In this document: positions 62,387 through 64,000 of the stretch, one piece after another
How the letters are laid out: each line of letters opens with the position of its first letter
How positions within the stretch are numbered: the stretch's first letter is position 1
Origin: Desulfovibrio sp. ZJ369
GTDB taxonomy: Bacteria > Desulfobacterota > Desulfovibrionia > Desulfovibrionales > Desulfovibrionaceae
Direction: 5' to 3'
Assembly (NCBI RefSeq): GCF_011039085.1
Contig: NZ_JAAKEI010000014.1
Coordinates: 1 to 64,000 of the forward strand
Length of the DNA stretch: 64,000 bases
Notes under the pieces: generated by a model
Database searches by the model: none
Seen by the model: only the letters and a program-made list of their open reading frames with translations
What the model was told of the DNA's origin: nothing
Program-made: the position numbers and the translations under genes

Positions 62387-64000
<1,614 letters not shown>

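Overview
The window is GC-rich and densely coded, with long co-directional operons. It looks like a chromosomal segment from a member of the Desulfovibrionales (Desulfovibrio/Bilophila-like, possibly gut-associated). That placement is an inference from gene content (hypDE, nadC-nadA-nadB, a B12-riboswitch/btuCDF/cbiL block, a DUF1844 protein, an addAB/pfk cluster) and from many short TAGAGC...GCTCTA palindromic repeats. No marker gene was tested.

Layout. (1) 1-10760: a type III-A CRISPR-Cas locus, all on the minus strand. cas10-csm2-csm3-csm4-csm5 (10089 down to 4065) is followed by a leader, a 9-repeat/8-spacer array (3223-3845), and an effector operon: a Card1/Can2-like CARF nuclease, a CARF-HEPN RNase of the TIGR02710 family, and a stand-alone HD protein that resembles the HD domain of CCA-adding enzyme. 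The three effector genes overlap by 4 bp at each junction. A third CARF-type gene (NE0113 family) at the head of the csm operon has lost its N-terminal half to an IS1-family element, which is itself split by a 141-bp MITE-like repeat. cas1, cas2 and cas6 are not in the window. (2) 10761-14811: a graveyard of mobile DNA (IS1, IS630 fragment, IS200/IS605 right end, repeats) with an aldo/keto reductase and ybaK inside it. (3) 14809-21350: metallophosphoesterase, 5-formyl-THF cyclo-ligase, a YfiH-type protein, then a promoter, cobalamin riboswitch and terminator ahead of btuCDF and cbiL. (4) 21403-33957: minus-strand housekeeping genes: hypD-hypE, argC, a DUF1844 protein, and a long unit nadC-nadA-nadB, two tandem paralogous membrane-anchored proteins, an RlmI-like methyltransferase and an aminotransferase. 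(5) 34400-47332: plus-strand mgtE, pgsA, ftsB, a TPR protein, a proline-rich lipoprotein, fbp, tsaD, trxA-trxB, bamD, and a CDF transporter with three C-terminal modules. (6) 47336-64000: engB, efp, ftsK, lolA, a nitronate monooxygenase-like gene, addB-addA-pfk, an HD hydrolase, a PSP1/RicT protein, and the start of metG.

How the immune module probably works (family knowledge plus inference): Cas10 carries both HD and GGDD motifs and Csm3 keeps its catalytic Asp, so target-RNA recognition should trigger DNA cleavage and cyclic oligoadenylate synthesis. The cOA would activate the CARF-PD-(D/E)XK and CARF-HEPN nucleases. The co-translated HD protein may degrade the signal or process the RNA ends that HEPN enzymes leave. 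This last role is the least explained and most interesting part of the window.

A second theme is the interspersed repeats. Five copies of element A are each exactly 141 bp and end in TAGAGCA/TGCTCTA. At least one copy is flanked by TA in a way that fits a TA target duplication. They chain with a second family (B), and repeats of this kind supply the TAG stop codon of three genes.
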